Assembly: GCA_963704405.1 (NCBI GenBank)
Contig: OY969903.1
Span: forward strand, 3,782,001-3,846,000
Reading direction: 5' to 3'
DNA: 64,000 bases
DNA from: MFD01213-c1 sp963704405
GTDB lineage: Bacteria > Planctomycetota > Phycisphaerae > Tepidisphaerales > Tepidisphaeraceae
How positions within the stretch are numbered: position 1 is the first letter of the stretch; each line of letters opens with the position of its first letter. A model generated the notes under the pieces. That model was given only the letters and a program-made list of their open reading frames with translations, was not told the DNA's origin and did no database searches. A program made the position numbers and the translations under genes. This document shows, piece by piece, positions 47,600-56,499 of the stretch.

Positions 47600-48763
47600 C
47601 TATGCGGGTTTAATAAATGGAAGTTTGGTGACCACACCGCGGCGAACAGCGCCCTCGGCGGGGATATTCAGCACGGTTCCAATCGCCATGAACGGCTTTT
47701 TCACGAGTGCGATCGCGATTGCCGTATTGGAAAGAATGGGCGAGATCGTGCTGCTGGTTACGCCGCCGATCTGATTGGATTGATCGTCATAGATCGCAGC
47801 GCCGGCGAGCGGCAGGGCATCATCGGCGAATTTGACACCAACAATCTGCTTGGCAACCTGCTGCCGCGCGTGCATACGGGCGACGATTTCCTGGCCTGGA
47901 TAACATCCCTTGGTGAAGCTGACAGCACGGGAAAGCTGGCCTGTTTCAGCGGGAAGAATGGTGTCGTCGAAATCGATGCCGAAGATCGGGCGGCCGGCTT
48001 CGATGCGAGTAGCGTTGAAGGCGGCCCATCCGACGGGACGAAGGGGGCGCGAACCGGTCTGGGTTGAAGCGCCGAAGCGGGAGAGAAGATTCATCCAGAT
48101 GGTTCTGGCCGACGGCGATGGGAGGATGATGTGATATCCCGGAACCCCCGCTGCATCGTCGCGCCAAATGGCGACGGGCACATCGAAGAGGTTTGCTTGA
48201 ATGGCGGCAGGCGACTGGGGCAAGGCCTGCGCCGGTGCGACGACAGCAGATAAAAGATCGGCGGCGGTTAAGCCGTGGATGGCGATTACATGCAGGATGC
48301 CGGTCTGGTCGGTGATTTTTACCTGCTCGGCAAAGAGGTATTTTTCCAAGGCGACTTTGACATTCGCGATGAGCCTCGCGTCCATTTCAAGGAGTGTGCG
48401 GTCCCTGAGTTCAATGACATTCACATCTGTGATGATTCGGCCGGACTTGGCGTTGAGCAGGAAGGCATAAAGGACAGAGCCGGCGGGAATTGGAGTCTTG
48501 GTGTTTTTGTCGTAAGTCTGATTGGTGAGGAGATTGTTGAGAAAGGGAAGGCGATCGCGGCCGGTGAGTTCGAGTAAGCCGCGCTGCGGGAGATCCATCA
48601 GGGCAGCGCTTTTGCGGATGGCGGCGTATTCAGCCTGCGGTTCGCCGAAGGTGCTGACAATTTCGACGCTGGCGTAAGACTGGAATTCCGCTTCGGCCTG
48701 TTCATGAAGGTCGTAAAGCGGATTCGGCAGCGGCGCGGGAGAGATGGAAACAACATCGGCCAT
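47600..48763 (-). CDS. ygfZ: Folate-binding protein YgfZ
   Basis: A 387-residue aminomethyltransferase-fold protein that binds tetrahydrofolate and supports repair or assembly of iron-sulfur enzymes. The family signature KGCYPGQEIVARMHAR is present, and the N-terminal half shows the GcvT-like pattern (AAIRKSAALMDLPQRGLLELTGRDRLPFLNNL). It is longer than E. coli YgfZ and lies 33 bp upstream of the PPK2 gene on the same strand, so the two may be co-transcribed. Confidence 0.85.
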   Translation of the reverse strand: MADVVSISPAPLPNPLYDLHEQAEAEFQSYASVEIVSTFGEPQAEYAAIRKSAALMDLPQRGLLELTGRDRLPFLNNLLTNQTYDKNTKTPIPAGSVLYAFLLNAKSGRIITDVNVIELRDRTLLEMDARLIANVKVALEKYLFAEQVKITDQTGILHVIAIHGLTAADLLSAVVAPAQALPQSPAAIQANLFDVPVAIWRDDAAGVPGYHIILPSPSARTIWMNLLSRFGASTQTGSRPLRPVGWAAFNATRIEAGRPIFGIDFDDTILPAETGQLSRAVSFTKGCYPGQEIVARMHARQQVAKQIVGVKFADDALPLAGAAIYDDQSNQIGGVTSSTISPILSNTAIAIALVKKPFMAIGTVLNIPAEGAVRRGVVTKLPFIKPA

Positions 48764-48878
48764 AGCGCGATTCTTGACGGCCTGAGGAGCGGGGTCAATA
48801 GCATTCTCTCGTATTGCCCCATGCAGGCGAATTTATCTGATATGGCAAACCGGGGATGGGGCGAATAAGATCGCGCTC

Positions 48879-50063
48879 GTGCCGCTGGTTGTGCATCATT
48901 ATTATCCGTTCGGCAGCGAAAACGTCGGCGACCACATGGTCGCCCGCGCGATTCGCCAGGCGATCCCACGGCATTTCGGACCTTGCGCATTTGTCGATAT
49001 GCCGATTAACGATCGGTATAAGGCCGGGGATCGCACGCTGGGGCTGCTCGGGGATAACCTGGAAAAAACCAACGCCGAGGCGGATCTGGTGATTATCGGG
49101 GGATCAAATCTGCTTGAGCCGCGGAAGGCTCGGCGGGAGGGATTTTTCGGACGCATCGGCAAGTGGAGCATCTTCACCGATGCGCGATCGATTAAAAGTT
49201 TGCAACCCCCCCTGCTGCTGCTGGGGATGGGGACAGGCAGCAGTTTTGGCAAGCATATCAGGCGATTTGAAAAACCGGCGCTCGATGAAGTGCGGCTGCT
49301 GCATGAGAAATCTTTTGCTTCCGCCGTTCGCGATGTGACGACCGTGCGCGAGATGAAACGGATCGGGGTGCATACGCAATGCACGGGATGTCCGGTCACT
49401 TTCCTGACGGATCGGCCGGTGCGGGCAGGCAGAGATAACCAGCCGCTGATGGTTTCGTTTCCACCGATCGGGATCACGGCCAAGCCTTTTGGAAAATCAT
49501 TTATCAGGCAATCCATCCAATACATGCACTGGCTGCATGGCAAGGGCGTGCCGATGGTGGTGACACTGCACGACAGCCGCGATCGGGAGCCGGCAAAAAA
49601 ACTGGTGCCGTCGGGCGTGGAGATTTTTTATACGGCGGATTTGGATGAACAGATCGCGCGGTTTGAAAACAGCCGCGGGGTAATTGGGTTTCGGTTGCAT
49701 GCCGCGCTTTTGGGGCTGGCGCTGGGGAAGCCGATCATTCCAGTAGGGCTGGATTGGCGGGGATTGGCTTTCATCGAGACCTTTGAGGCCTGGGATTTGT
49801 CGATTCGACCGCTGCGACTGGGCCAGTTTTCGAAATTGAAGGAATTAACCGAGCGGCTGCTTCAGAATGACGCTGACATGCTGCGGCGGCTCGATGAAAA
49901 GAAAACGCACTTTCGAATGCTTTTTGAAAGGTTTCTAGCCGGGGCGGCGTCTCAGTTCCGGCAGATCACAGAGGGACGATCGGTGGCAATCGCTGAACGT
50001 AACACGGGCATCACACCAGTGTCTGAAGAGATTCAACATGGACGAGACGCCCATGCTACTTGA
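48879..50063 (+). CDS. Polysaccharide pyruvyl transferase family protein
   Basis: A 394-residue protein of the PS_pyruv_trans family, which adds pyruvate ketals to cell-surface glycans using PEP. The N-terminal YYPFGSENVGDHMVARAI is the typical start, LVIIGGSNLLEP and LLLLGMGTGSSF follow, and the C-terminal GVIGFRLHAALLGLALGKPII carries the conserved RxHA motif. The last ~20 residues (NTGITPVSEEIQHGRDAHAT) are not family sequence; they are the translation of a dispersed DNA repeat that has replaced the original end. It opens a plus-strand glycan gene pair. Confidence 0.8.
   Translation: MPLVVHHYYPFGSENVGDHMVARAIRQAIPRHFGPCAFVDMPINDRYKAGDRTLGLLGDNLEKTNAEADLVIIGGSNLLEPRKARREGFFGRIGKWSIFTDARSIKSLQPPLLLLGMGTGSSFGKHIRRFEKPALDEVRLLHEKSFASAVRDVTTVREMKRIGVHTQCTGCPVTFLTDRPVRAGRDNQPLMVSFPPIGITAKPFGKSFIRQSIQYMHWLHGKGVPMVVTLHDSRDREPAKKLVPSGVEIFYTADLDEQIARFENSRGVIGFRLHAALLGLALGKPIIPVGLDWRGLAFIETFEAWDLSIRPLRLGQFSKLKELTERLLQNDADMLRRLDEKKTHFRMLFERFLAGAASQFRQITEGRSVAIAERNTGITPVSEEIQHGRDAHAT
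50001..50063 (+). repeat. HGRDAHAT-type dispersed repeat fused to a gene end
   Basis: From ACACGGGCATCACACCAGTG to GGACGAGACGCCCATGCTAC the DNA matches the short GC-rich element recurrent in planctomycete and verrucomicrobial genomes, read as TGxxPV...HGRDAHAT. Here it supplies the C-terminus and stop codon of the pyruvyl transferase gene. The assignment rests on recall of the pattern. Confidence 0.65.
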
Positions 50064-50147
50064 AGCCGCTATTTTTGCTCTCGACAGGTCTGTGCCCATT
50101 GTTATTAATTAGCCTGCACGCTTTGGTGAAGTCACTTTCCAGGAACG

Positions 50148-51743
50148 ATGTCACATTCAGCTTCAGCTTCGGGATTTCCGGCGGCCAGCGATTTGCCGCT
50201 GGGAGGTGTCCGCGCGACGTTTCGAGATGGGACGCTTCTGGATTGGATTTTGGAAGTGGTTTACCAGTATCGGCAATGGCTTTTTTCGGCCGTGCTGATG
50301 ACATACCTGGTCGGTTTTAATGGACACTGGCGGATCGAGCCGGATGCGGCATTGTATCTGACGCTGGGCCGGAACCTGGCCGAGGGGCGGGGATATACCT
50401 ATCTCTGGAAGACGCATCACCTCGCATATCCGGGGCTGCCTTTTATCATCGCGGGGACGTTCAAAGCGTTCGGCACGAACCAGGTGTGGGCGGCGCATGT
50501 CGTGATGCTTCTGATTGCGATTGCTACGCTTGCACTGGTTTATCGGCTGTTCTTTCTGCATTCCGGGGACAAGATCGCCGTGCTGATGACGCTGGGGGTG
50601 GCGGTCACTAAGACGTTCTATCGGTTTGCGTTTGAGATGCGGTCGGACATGCCGTTTTTACTTGGGGTGATGGGGTTTCTGGCGGGATATGAAGCAGTCT
50701 TCGCGCGGCATGTCGTCCCTGGAAGTGATATTCGGCGTCAGCCCGGATGGTATGACTGGGCGCTGATGGTCGCCGGGCTGGTCATTGCGACGACCATGCG
50801 CCCCACAATCTGGCTGCTGCTCGTCGCCATTGCGATTTCACTGGCATATGCCGCCGCGCGCGGGCGAATGCGCATGCGAACGATTTTGCTTCTCGCGCTG
50901 ATCGTCGGGGCAATGGCCCTGGCGTTTCATCAGCTTGACCCGCGGCGGTCGACCCAGGGAACCGACGATTACGAAACAACAGCGATGGTCGCCATGACCA
51001 GCGGGCTGAAAGGAACGCTGCACAACATTGTATATCAGAATCCCCCCGAACTGCTGCTTCGCGCGACGCCTGATTCGCTGATGCAGGTTCGGCTGGGGTG
51101 GTTCAATGCCGTGCTCAGCGTCGCGTTCATCGTCATTGGGCTTTCACTGGTGCGCGAACATGTGCTCTGGGGCGTGTTTTTTGCGATGGTCGTCGCGATG
51201 AACCTGGGGTTCCTTGCGCTCGATCGATATTACCTGCCGGTGCTGCCGCTCCTGGCATATGCGTGGTGGCTCGCGCTGCGCGGCCTGAATCGGCGGCTGC
51301 CTGGACGCGGTGGCACCCTGCTCGTGCTTTCGCTGCTGGTCATGGGACTGGCATCCAACCTCGACAAGATCGGCGGGATCATCGTGCAGCAGCGATCAAC
51401 GCCTTTCCTCGCTCGATATGAACATGGCGTCTATCAATCGCTGACAACCCTGGCCCCGAAGATTAACGCGGCGGTGGACGAACATTCGCTCGTGTTAATT
51501 CCACATGCGTACGGGCGGATCATGACATTCATGAGTCACCGATATTCGGCGGATTACCGCGACTTTTCAGACATCAACCTCAAAGCGCAGCCGGTATTTA
51601 TTGTGGAACCCATGGATGCGCAGACGAAGGCTTTAATGTCGGCGAACCAATTGGAGGCGGGGGAGGAAGTTGCGACAGTTCTTCGCAAAGATGGGACGCC
51701 GCTGTGGACGTTAAAGAGAACGGTGACAAGGGGAATGAAGTAA
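50148..51743 (+). CDS. GT-C fold glycosyltransferase (GT39/PMT-like membrane protein)
   Basis: A 531-residue integral membrane protein with about ten hydrophobic segments. The first external loop holds IEPDAALYLTLGRNLAEGRGYTY, the position of the acidic catalytic residue in ArnT/PMT-like enzymes that use lipid-linked sugars. The C-terminal ~110 residues are soluble and probably periplasmic. No closer subfamily could be assigned. AGGAACG precedes the ATG. It lies between a pyruvyl transferase and genes for a SAM methyltransferase and a GT4 enzyme, consistent with envelope glycan synthesis. Confidence 0.75.
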   Translation: MSHSASASGFPAASDLPLGGVRATFRDGTLLDWILEVVYQYRQWLFSAVLMTYLVGFNGHWRIEPDAALYLTLGRNLAEGRGYTYLWKTHHLAYPGLPFIIAGTFKAFGTNQVWAAHVVMLLIAIATLALVYRLFFLHSGDKIAVLMTLGVAVTKTFYRFAFEMRSDMPFLLGVMGFLAGYEAVFARHVVPGSDIRRQPGWYDWALMVAGLVIATTMRPTIWLLLVAIAISLAYAAARGRMRMRTILLLALIVGAMALAFHQLDPRRSTQGTDDYETTAMVAMTSGLKGTLHNIVYQNPPELLLRATPDSLMQVRLGWFNAVLSVAFIVIGLSLVREHVLWGVFFAMVVAMNLGFLALDRYYLPVLPLLAYAWWLALRGLNRRLPGRGGTLLVLSLLVMGLASNLDKIGGIIVQQRSTPFLARYEHGVYQSLTTLAPKINAAVDEHSLVLIPHAYGRIMTFMSHRYSADYRDFSDINLKAQPVFIVEPMDAQTKALMSANQLEAGEEVATVLRKDGTPLWTLKRTVTRGMK

Positions 51744-51777
51744 CGATGGGGCGGGAGTAGCAGGCTCGAAACTTCTC

Positions 51778-52455
51778 TCACGCCGGCTGGCGGCGGAAGA
51801 GCTGAAAATCTTTCAGCGTCCCCATCTGACGAAAATCTTGAAACGCCGGCATGCGATCATGGATCGCCTGTTCCACACCGGGGAACTCACCGCCGGCGGC
51901 GTCATCAAAAACAACCCAACCAGTCGGCAGCACATGCGGTATAAAATCGTTGATGTCCTGCACTACCGTTTCGTAGTCGTGACCTCCGTCGATCCACAGC
52001 ATCGAGATCGGGCGATTCCAGGTTAAGCCGATATCGTGCGACATGGCTTGATGAACTTCCAACCCACGGGCCCGCAGGCTGAAACGACCGAGCGTGCGGT
52101 TGTATTCATCCCACGTGCCCTGGATGTGTGGATCGATGCTGACGACGAGCGGGCGATCGGAACGACGTTGCGCAGCTTCAACCAGCCACGCTGTCGTTTT
52201 ACCCTTGAGCGCACCGATTTCAACGACAACCCCGCCGGGCGGACTTTTAATCAGAAGGTGAGCCAGCAGGCGGCATTCTCGCGATGTTGAGGTTCCGGAA
52301 ACCGACTCCAGATCACGCCGAAGCTGCCGCGGCCAGCGCTTGATTGCCCGGTCCGCTTCCCATTGAACACGATATCGGGGATTCACCGCGCGGAGCGTGC
52401 TGCGCACTGTGCGGGTGGGAAAACGCACGATACTGCGAATCACATGATCGATCAT
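51778..52455 (-). CDS. SAM-dependent methyltransferase (class I, Methyltransf_24-like)
   Basis: A 225-residue protein. The SAM-binding strand-loop is VVVEIGALKGKTTAWLVEAA, motif II is PLVVSIDPHI, and ISMLWIDGGHDYETVVQDI is the metal-binding region of Methyltransf_24/cephalosporin-hydroxylase-like enzymes, which methylate sugars or small molecules. An ATG at 52455 suits the fold; the frame is open to 52491. It neighbours glycosyltransferase genes, so a glycan substrate is likely but inferred. Confidence 0.75.
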   Translation of the reverse strand: MIDHVIRSIVRFPTRTVRSTLRAVNPRYRVQWEADRAIKRWPRQLRRDLESVSGTSTSRECRLLAHLLIKSPPGGVVVEIGALKGKTTAWLVEAAQRRSDRPLVVSIDPHIQGTWDEYNRTLGRFSLRARGLEVHQAMSHDIGLTWNRPISMLWIDGGHDYETVVQDINDFIPHVLPTGWVVFDDAAGGEFPGVEQAIHDRMPAFQDFRQMGTLKDFQLFRRQPA

Positions 52456-52525
52456 CGGCGGAAACTTTTTTGACCGGAGCCCCGCGGGCATTCTATGACG
52501 CCGCAGGGAGAAATCAAAGGAAAGG

Positions 52526-52641
52526 AAAATAAGCGCAGAACGATGAGCGCAGAGCGCAGATCGAAGAAAAAGCGATGCATTCCTGTCTTCGCTCTGCGCT
52601 CTTCGATCTGCGTTCTGCGCTCATCGTTCTGCGCTTATTTT
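52526..52641. repeat. Long inverted repeat (41-base arms, one mismatch)
   Basis: Arms 52526-52566 and 52601-52641 pair with a single mismatch around a 34-base loop that contains further GCTCTGCGCTC sequence. The core GCGCAGAACGCAG...CGAAG is shared with the hairpin at 31345-31403. The right arm supplies the last codons of the GT4 gene. Confidence 0.85.
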
Positions 52642-53759
52642 CAGCTTCTGATAGAGATCAATGTGTTGGCGGGCGATGTTGTTCCAATTGTACTCGGCGG
52701 TCATGGTTTTGGCGGATTGGCCGGCTTGCTTTGCCCATGCGGGGTTGTGGAGGGCCTGGCGGAGTGCGCCGGCTAATTCTTGGGGGATTCCGGGGGGACT
52801 AACAGGCCGGTTTGTTCGTGGTGGATGATGTCTTCCAGCCCCGCGATGCGCGTCCCGATGACGGGAGTTCCGGCGGCGTAGCTTTCGAGGACGACCAGGG
52901 GGAAGGCTTCCCAGCCACGGGAAGGCATGATCGTGCTGCGGGCGTTTTGCAGGAGCCAGGTTTTTGACGCGCCTGCTACTCTGCCGACGAGGCGAACGCG
53001 ACCAGACAGGTTCAACTGATCGATCTTTTTTTCGATCGTGGCGCGCTCATCCCCTGATCCGGCGATGACGAGTTGCACATTGCCATTTGCCGGTATGGAG
53101 GCCAATGCATCCAGGAGCGTGTCGACGCCTTTGCGCAGGCTGAGGCGGCCAAGGAACAGCAGGTAATCGCCGGCGGTGATGGAGCTATCCAGTTCTGAGG
53201 GGCGCGCGACCTGCTCTTTGAAAGGCGCGAGGTCCACGCCATTGGGAATGGTGACGATCCGGTTCTCGCTCGCGCCGAGTTTTAAGAAGCCTTCATGGGT
53301 GAAGCGGCCGATGGAAATAAGCGCGTCGGCCGCGACGATGGCGCGGATGAAGCGCGGGCGCATGGCGGGCTTGGAAAGGCGAAGGTTGCCATCGCGGACA
53401 TCACCGCCGTGGCTGGTGATGATCAGGGGGATGCTCAGGCAATCGCGCGTCAGGGCGGCAAGATATCCCGTGGGGTAAACATCATGGCAGTGCAGGATGT
53501 CGAAATGATGGCGTTTCTGCGCGCGAATCAGAAACGCCCGATACCAGCTCACAAAGCGCCTGGTGGAATAAAATCGCGGGTGGCGGATGACCGGATAGGG
53601 CAGCGATTGGTCGTTCGGCCGCAGGGGAAGGCGCGGGCGCGGCGCTAAGACGAACGGCTCATGCCCCAGGCTGACGAACTGGCGTGCGAGTGCATCGACC
53701 ACCGCTTCCTGGCCGCCGAGTTTCGGCAGCGCAGTGCCGGTGTAGAGACAGATCCGCAT
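52621..53759 (-). CDS. Glycosyltransferase family 4 (frameshift at 52782-52786)
   Basis: A GT-B enzyme that adds a sugar from a nucleotide donor. The N-terminal domain begins RICLYTGTALPKLGGQE, with HCHDVYPTGYLAAL and SHGGDVRDG; the donor domain has LLFLGRLSLRKGVDTLLDAL and ends with MPSRGWEAFPLVVLESYAAGTPVIG, containing the ExxxxxxxE pair. The first frame stops after VPPESPKN. Adding one C to the run of five at 52782-52786 gives PQELAGALRQAL and a normal C-terminal helix through NWNNIARQHIDLYQKL to the stop at 52621, total about 379 residues. The acceptor is unknown; the neighbours suggest a surface glycan. Confidence 0.85.
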
Positions 53760-53815
53760 CCGATGAGTTCCCGAGGGGTGCTGTCAGGGCGCCATGTATG
53801 CGCGGCCTGATACCG

Positions 53816-53977
53816 TTAATGATGATCGCATCTTTCATGGACGCAGACGCAGGTGGTTGCGGTGCATTCGTATGCACATGCCGCACTACAATAGATTTTC
53901 CCGTCGCGAGTGACACCTTTGCCGGTTGGGACTTTGCAATGACAGCTCGGACAGGCGCATTTAACAGCCTCTGCCAT
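53816..53977 (-). CDS. Bacterial metallothionein (SmtA-like)
   Basis: A 53-residue protein starting at 53977, with GGAGG five bases before the ATG. It contains ten Cys and four His. The first half reads VKCACPSCHCKV, then TRDGKIYCSAACA, and the end is TCVCVHERCDHH. The layout matches cyanobacterial SmtA-type metallothioneins (CACxxCxC, then YCSxxCA, then a Cys/His cluster) that bind zinc and cadmium through a partly His-containing cluster. The gene lies alone between a glycosyltransferase gene and a UvrB/C-motif gene. No SmtB-like repressor gene is nearby. Confidence 0.85.
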   Translation of the reverse strand: MAEAVKCACPSCHCKVPTGKGVTRDGKIYCSAACAYECTATTCVCVHERCDHH

Positions 53978-54213
53978 GGTGACCTCCATGCCGATTCTAT
54001 ATCTTTATTGTCGTTTGCATTCAGGGAACCGTCAAACCGATTTTTGATGTATTGCGACTGATAATCTGGGGCGACTTCGCGAAGCTTGTTGCGGACGGAG
54101 GCGGGGAGCGAAAAAGCGGCGGGATAGATGCTATACTATGTCATCGGCAGAGCAGGAAAATCTGCCGGGCAGGAGCCGCGAATCAAGGGAAGGCATCTGC
54201 CGGAGTTGAGAAA

Positions 54214-55074
54214 ATGAAAGAAAAGAAATCATCGGAAGAAAAGAACCAGGCAAAGGCCCCGAGCAAGGACATCACACCCGTCCTGAATGATTGGGAATAC
54301 GAAGCCGGCGCTATCAACGTCCGTAAGGTCAGCGGTCTGGACGGAAGGCCAAAGCTTCAGATGCGTCTGGACCTTGGGCTGTTGCAGATGGAGTTGACCG
54401 GCCGGCCTGACGGTGATCGCCCGCATGGGCATGAATCCCTGCTCGAATATTTCGAAGATCGCCTGCAACACCATCAACGCACCAACGGCAGCGAAGACAA
54501 CTTCGAGCTGAACAGCGACCAGTGCCAGTTGCTCCGCGAAGAAGCGGTGATGTATTACCATCGCTATCTCAGCCTGTTCGTGCTGGAAGATTTTGCAGGC
54601 GTCGTCCGCGATACGGCTCGCAACCTTCGCGTGATGGACCTGTGCAGCCGCTATGCGGCGGATGAGCAGGACCGCCTCGTCCTGGAACAGTATCGGCCCT
54701 ATATCACGATGATGAACGCCCGTGCGCAGGCGTCGATCGAATTGCAGAACAAGCAGTACGCCGACGCGATCAAGTCCGTCGAAGCGGGCATGGAACGCAT
54801 TCGCGAATTTTACGATGAGTTTGGACAACCAGAGGCATTTGCCCGGTCGAACGAAGTGCGGGTACTTAAGCGATTCGCCCGCGAGATCCGCAAAAAGCTG
54901 CCGGTTGATCCGATGCAGCGCCTTCATCGGCGGCTCGAACGCGCTGTGAAAGAGGAGCGTTACGAAGAGGCTGCAAAGTTCGCGATGAAATCGCGTCGCG
55001 GAAGAGTTCGTTTGATTCAGTCGCAGGCGAAGGCGCGAAAAACGAGCGGGCATAACGAGATATATCTCGTTTGA
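54214..55074 (+). CDS. UvrB/UvrC-motif protein
   Basis: A 286-residue cytosolic protein. It begins with a Lys/Glu-rich stretch, then a domain with NVRKVSGLDGRPKLQMRLDLGLLQMEL and a Gln/Asp-rich helix, then a helical middle reminiscent of TPR pairs (ELNSDQCQLLREEAVMYYHR, RAQASIELQNKQYADAIKSV). Near residues 245-270 the sequence PMQRLHRRLERAVKEERYEE is the UVR motif (UvrB-UvrC interaction helix). The protein is not a nuclease. I recall proteins of this layout in planctomycetes, without a known function. The start follows GGAGTTGAGAAA. Confidence 0.7.
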   Translation: MKEKKSSEEKNQAKAPSKDITPVLNDWEYEAGAINVRKVSGLDGRPKLQMRLDLGLLQMELTGRPDGDRPHGHESLLEYFEDRLQHHQRTNGSEDNFELNSDQCQLLREEAVMYYHRYLSLFVLEDFAGVVRDTARNLRVMDLCSRYAADEQDRLVLEQYRPYITMMNARAQASIELQNKQYADAIKSVEAGMERIREFYDEFGQPEAFARSNEVRVLKRFAREIRKKLPVDPMQRLHRRLERAVKEERYEEAAKFAMKSRRGRVRLIQSQAKARKTSGHNEIYLV

Positions 55075-55222
55075 AACGCGCGTCGATTATCTGCCCACCG
55101 CCGATGATTTCTATCTACGCAACAGCCCGTCCATTGCGTAAGATTGTTAACAAATAAATAAATTTGCCTTCGAGGCGGAGACGGCGATAAGGTTTATCCT
55201 GATCTCGAGGAGGTTTACCTTG

Positions 55223-55429
55223 ATGTTGGATTGCGAGACAATTGAAGAGCGTTCGTATGAGTTTGTGGGTGGACCTTATGATGGTCGGTCGCTTGCGCTG
55301 ACCCCTCCGCCGCACGAACATGTCGAGGTGGTTATTCACACGATCGGCCAGGCGGTTCCCGCAGAGTTTTACGTCCTGCATTCGGACGGCCGGTTTCACT
55401 ACAACAACGCCGCAACAACTGCGCATTAA
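55223..55429 (+). CDS. Small hypothetical protein
   Basis: A 68-residue protein of unknown function. It has EFVGGPYDGRSLAL near the start and EFYVLHSDGRFHYNN at the end. The GGPYDGR stretch is seen in many small hypothetical proteins of bacteria and phages. The start is supported by GAGGAGGT ten bases upstream. A stem or further element between it and the tRNA is not evident. Confidence 0.6.
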   Translation: MLDCETIEERSYEFVGGPYDGRSLALTPPPHEHVEVVIHTIGQAVPAEFYVLHSDGRFHYNNAATTAH

Positions 55430-55525
55430 GTGATTCGGGGATTTCGCGACTCAATCCAAGATGAAAGATGCCATCGCGGCACTGCATACCTGCCGGGGGG
55501 TTTGGTCTAAATTTGGAGGGGAAAA

Positions 55526-55597
55526 AGCCGAAGACGAGAGTTGAACTCGTAACCCCCGCTTTACGAAAGCGGTGCTCTGCCATTGAGCTACTTCGGC
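55526..55597 (-). tRNA. tRNA-Thr (anticodon CGU)
   Basis: On the minus strand the acceptor arms GCCGAAG and CTTCGGC pair perfectly, with T as discriminator. The D stem is GCTC/GAGC, the anticodon stem CCGCT/AGCGG encloses TTCGTAA (anticodon CGT), and the T stem ACGAG/CTCGT encloses TTCAACT. CCA is not encoded. It reads ACG threonine codons. Confidence 0.95.
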
Positions 55598-55754
55598 GAT
55601 GCAGCGGATAGTGGTCCGATGCTCCGGAACTTGCCGAAGGATATCGACAGTGAGACTGATTTCAAGTCCGGGCGGGTTGCCGATGGACAAGGGTCTGCCG
55701 ATTCATCAGGCGGCAGCCAAGCTCGCAATTGCAGCTTACTACACCCTTGACCAC

Positions 55755-56045
55755 TCAGGCGGCGGCCCTTGTCACCCATAGCGTGTGCAGTTGGGCGACG
55801 AGCATCCTCGCCATCTCGCGGACGGCATCGCGCCAATCGTTCCTGCGAACGCGGCAGGCAAAACTGCCGGCGTTTTCGCGCACGTCCGCCCGAACCTCAT
55901 AGGATCGGCCGGATCGAGTCATCGACAGGTTGAGAACGAAATTCCCCAGGCGTTCTCCAAGCTTAAGGGCTCTTCGGAGCCAGGCCATTAGTTGCCGACG
56001 TTGTGATGGCTTGAGCAGCACATTTCCCGCGTTTAGCTGAATCAT
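55755..56045 (-). CDS. Small basic protein, possibly HPF/RaiA-like
   Basis: About 96 residues starting at 56045 with AAGGAG ten bases upstream. The order of elements (NAGNVLLKPSQRRQLMAWLRRAL, then strands FVLNLSMTRS and SYEVRADVRE, then a last helix DWRDAVREMARMLVAQL) resembles the beta-alpha-beta-beta-beta-alpha fold of ribosome hibernation factors. The similarity is weak and I cannot name a decisive motif. If correct it would bind the small ribosomal subunit in resting cells. The first candidate start further upstream (56108) has no ribosome binding site. Confidence 0.5.
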   Translation of the reverse strand: MIQLNAGNVLLKPSQRRQLMAWLRRALKLGERLGNFVLNLSMTRSGRSYEVRADVRENAGSFACRVRRNDWRDAVREMARMLVAQLHTLWVTRAAA

Positions 56046-56260
56046 TAGGCATACTCCTTGATCGCGGTGGGTTGTTTTGAGCCAGAGCAACAGATGTGCC
56101 GAAGGCAAAATTTCAGGCGAAAGCGGCTTCCGGAATGGAATTATAACGTCTGGAGGAATCGGTCGATCTGTTGCCTGTCAATCTGCTGTCCTAGACGCGG
56201 GCGGGGTCTGACGTTACCCTGTGCCGCTCAATTTGAGTTTGAATTGGAAAGGAGACCCGC

Positions 56261-56335
56261 ATGGCTAAGCCCCGCCGCCGACGGAAGATCGGCAGCAAGA
56301 AACGCAAGGCCCGCCGCGACCGTCGTAAGCGATAA
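56261..56335 (+). CDS. 24-residue very basic protein (AURKAIP1/COX24-like)
   Basis: The frame MAKPRRRRKIGSKKRKARRDRRKR (given here in two parts: MAKPRRRRKIGS and KKRKARRDRRKR) follows a perfect AAAGGAG six bases before the ATG. Fourteen of 24 residues are Arg or Lys. It resembles the tiny AURKAIP1/COX24-domain proteins seen with bacterial ribosomes, which share a KKRRxKI...KKRxKRR pattern. It precedes a strong terminator. Its length makes any family call uncertain, but the ribosome binding site argues that it is translated. Confidence 0.55.
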   Translation: MAKPRRRRKIGSKKRKARRDRRKR

Positions 56336-56416
56336 TCCAGCGAAGGCGATCACTCGCCTGAGCCTTCATTCGCCTGTGACCAGAGCAGCAGCTCGCATTT
56401 CATAATAAATAACCAT

Positions 56417-56499
56417 GGACTGCCGTTGGAGTCCGTCGATTGTCCCCGCCTAATTGCGGCCTGGGGATGATCAGCGGTGCAACGGCAGTCCTTTTTTTT
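56417..56499 (+). terminator. Long structured rho-independent terminator
   Basis: GGACTGCCGTTG pairs perfectly with CAACGGCAGTCC (12 bp), followed by eight T. Inside, GATTGTCCCC pairs with GGGGATGATC through two G-U pairs, and there is a GCC/GGC tip. It ends the transcript of the 24-residue gene. The interior structure could also be a small stable RNA. Confidence 0.75.
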
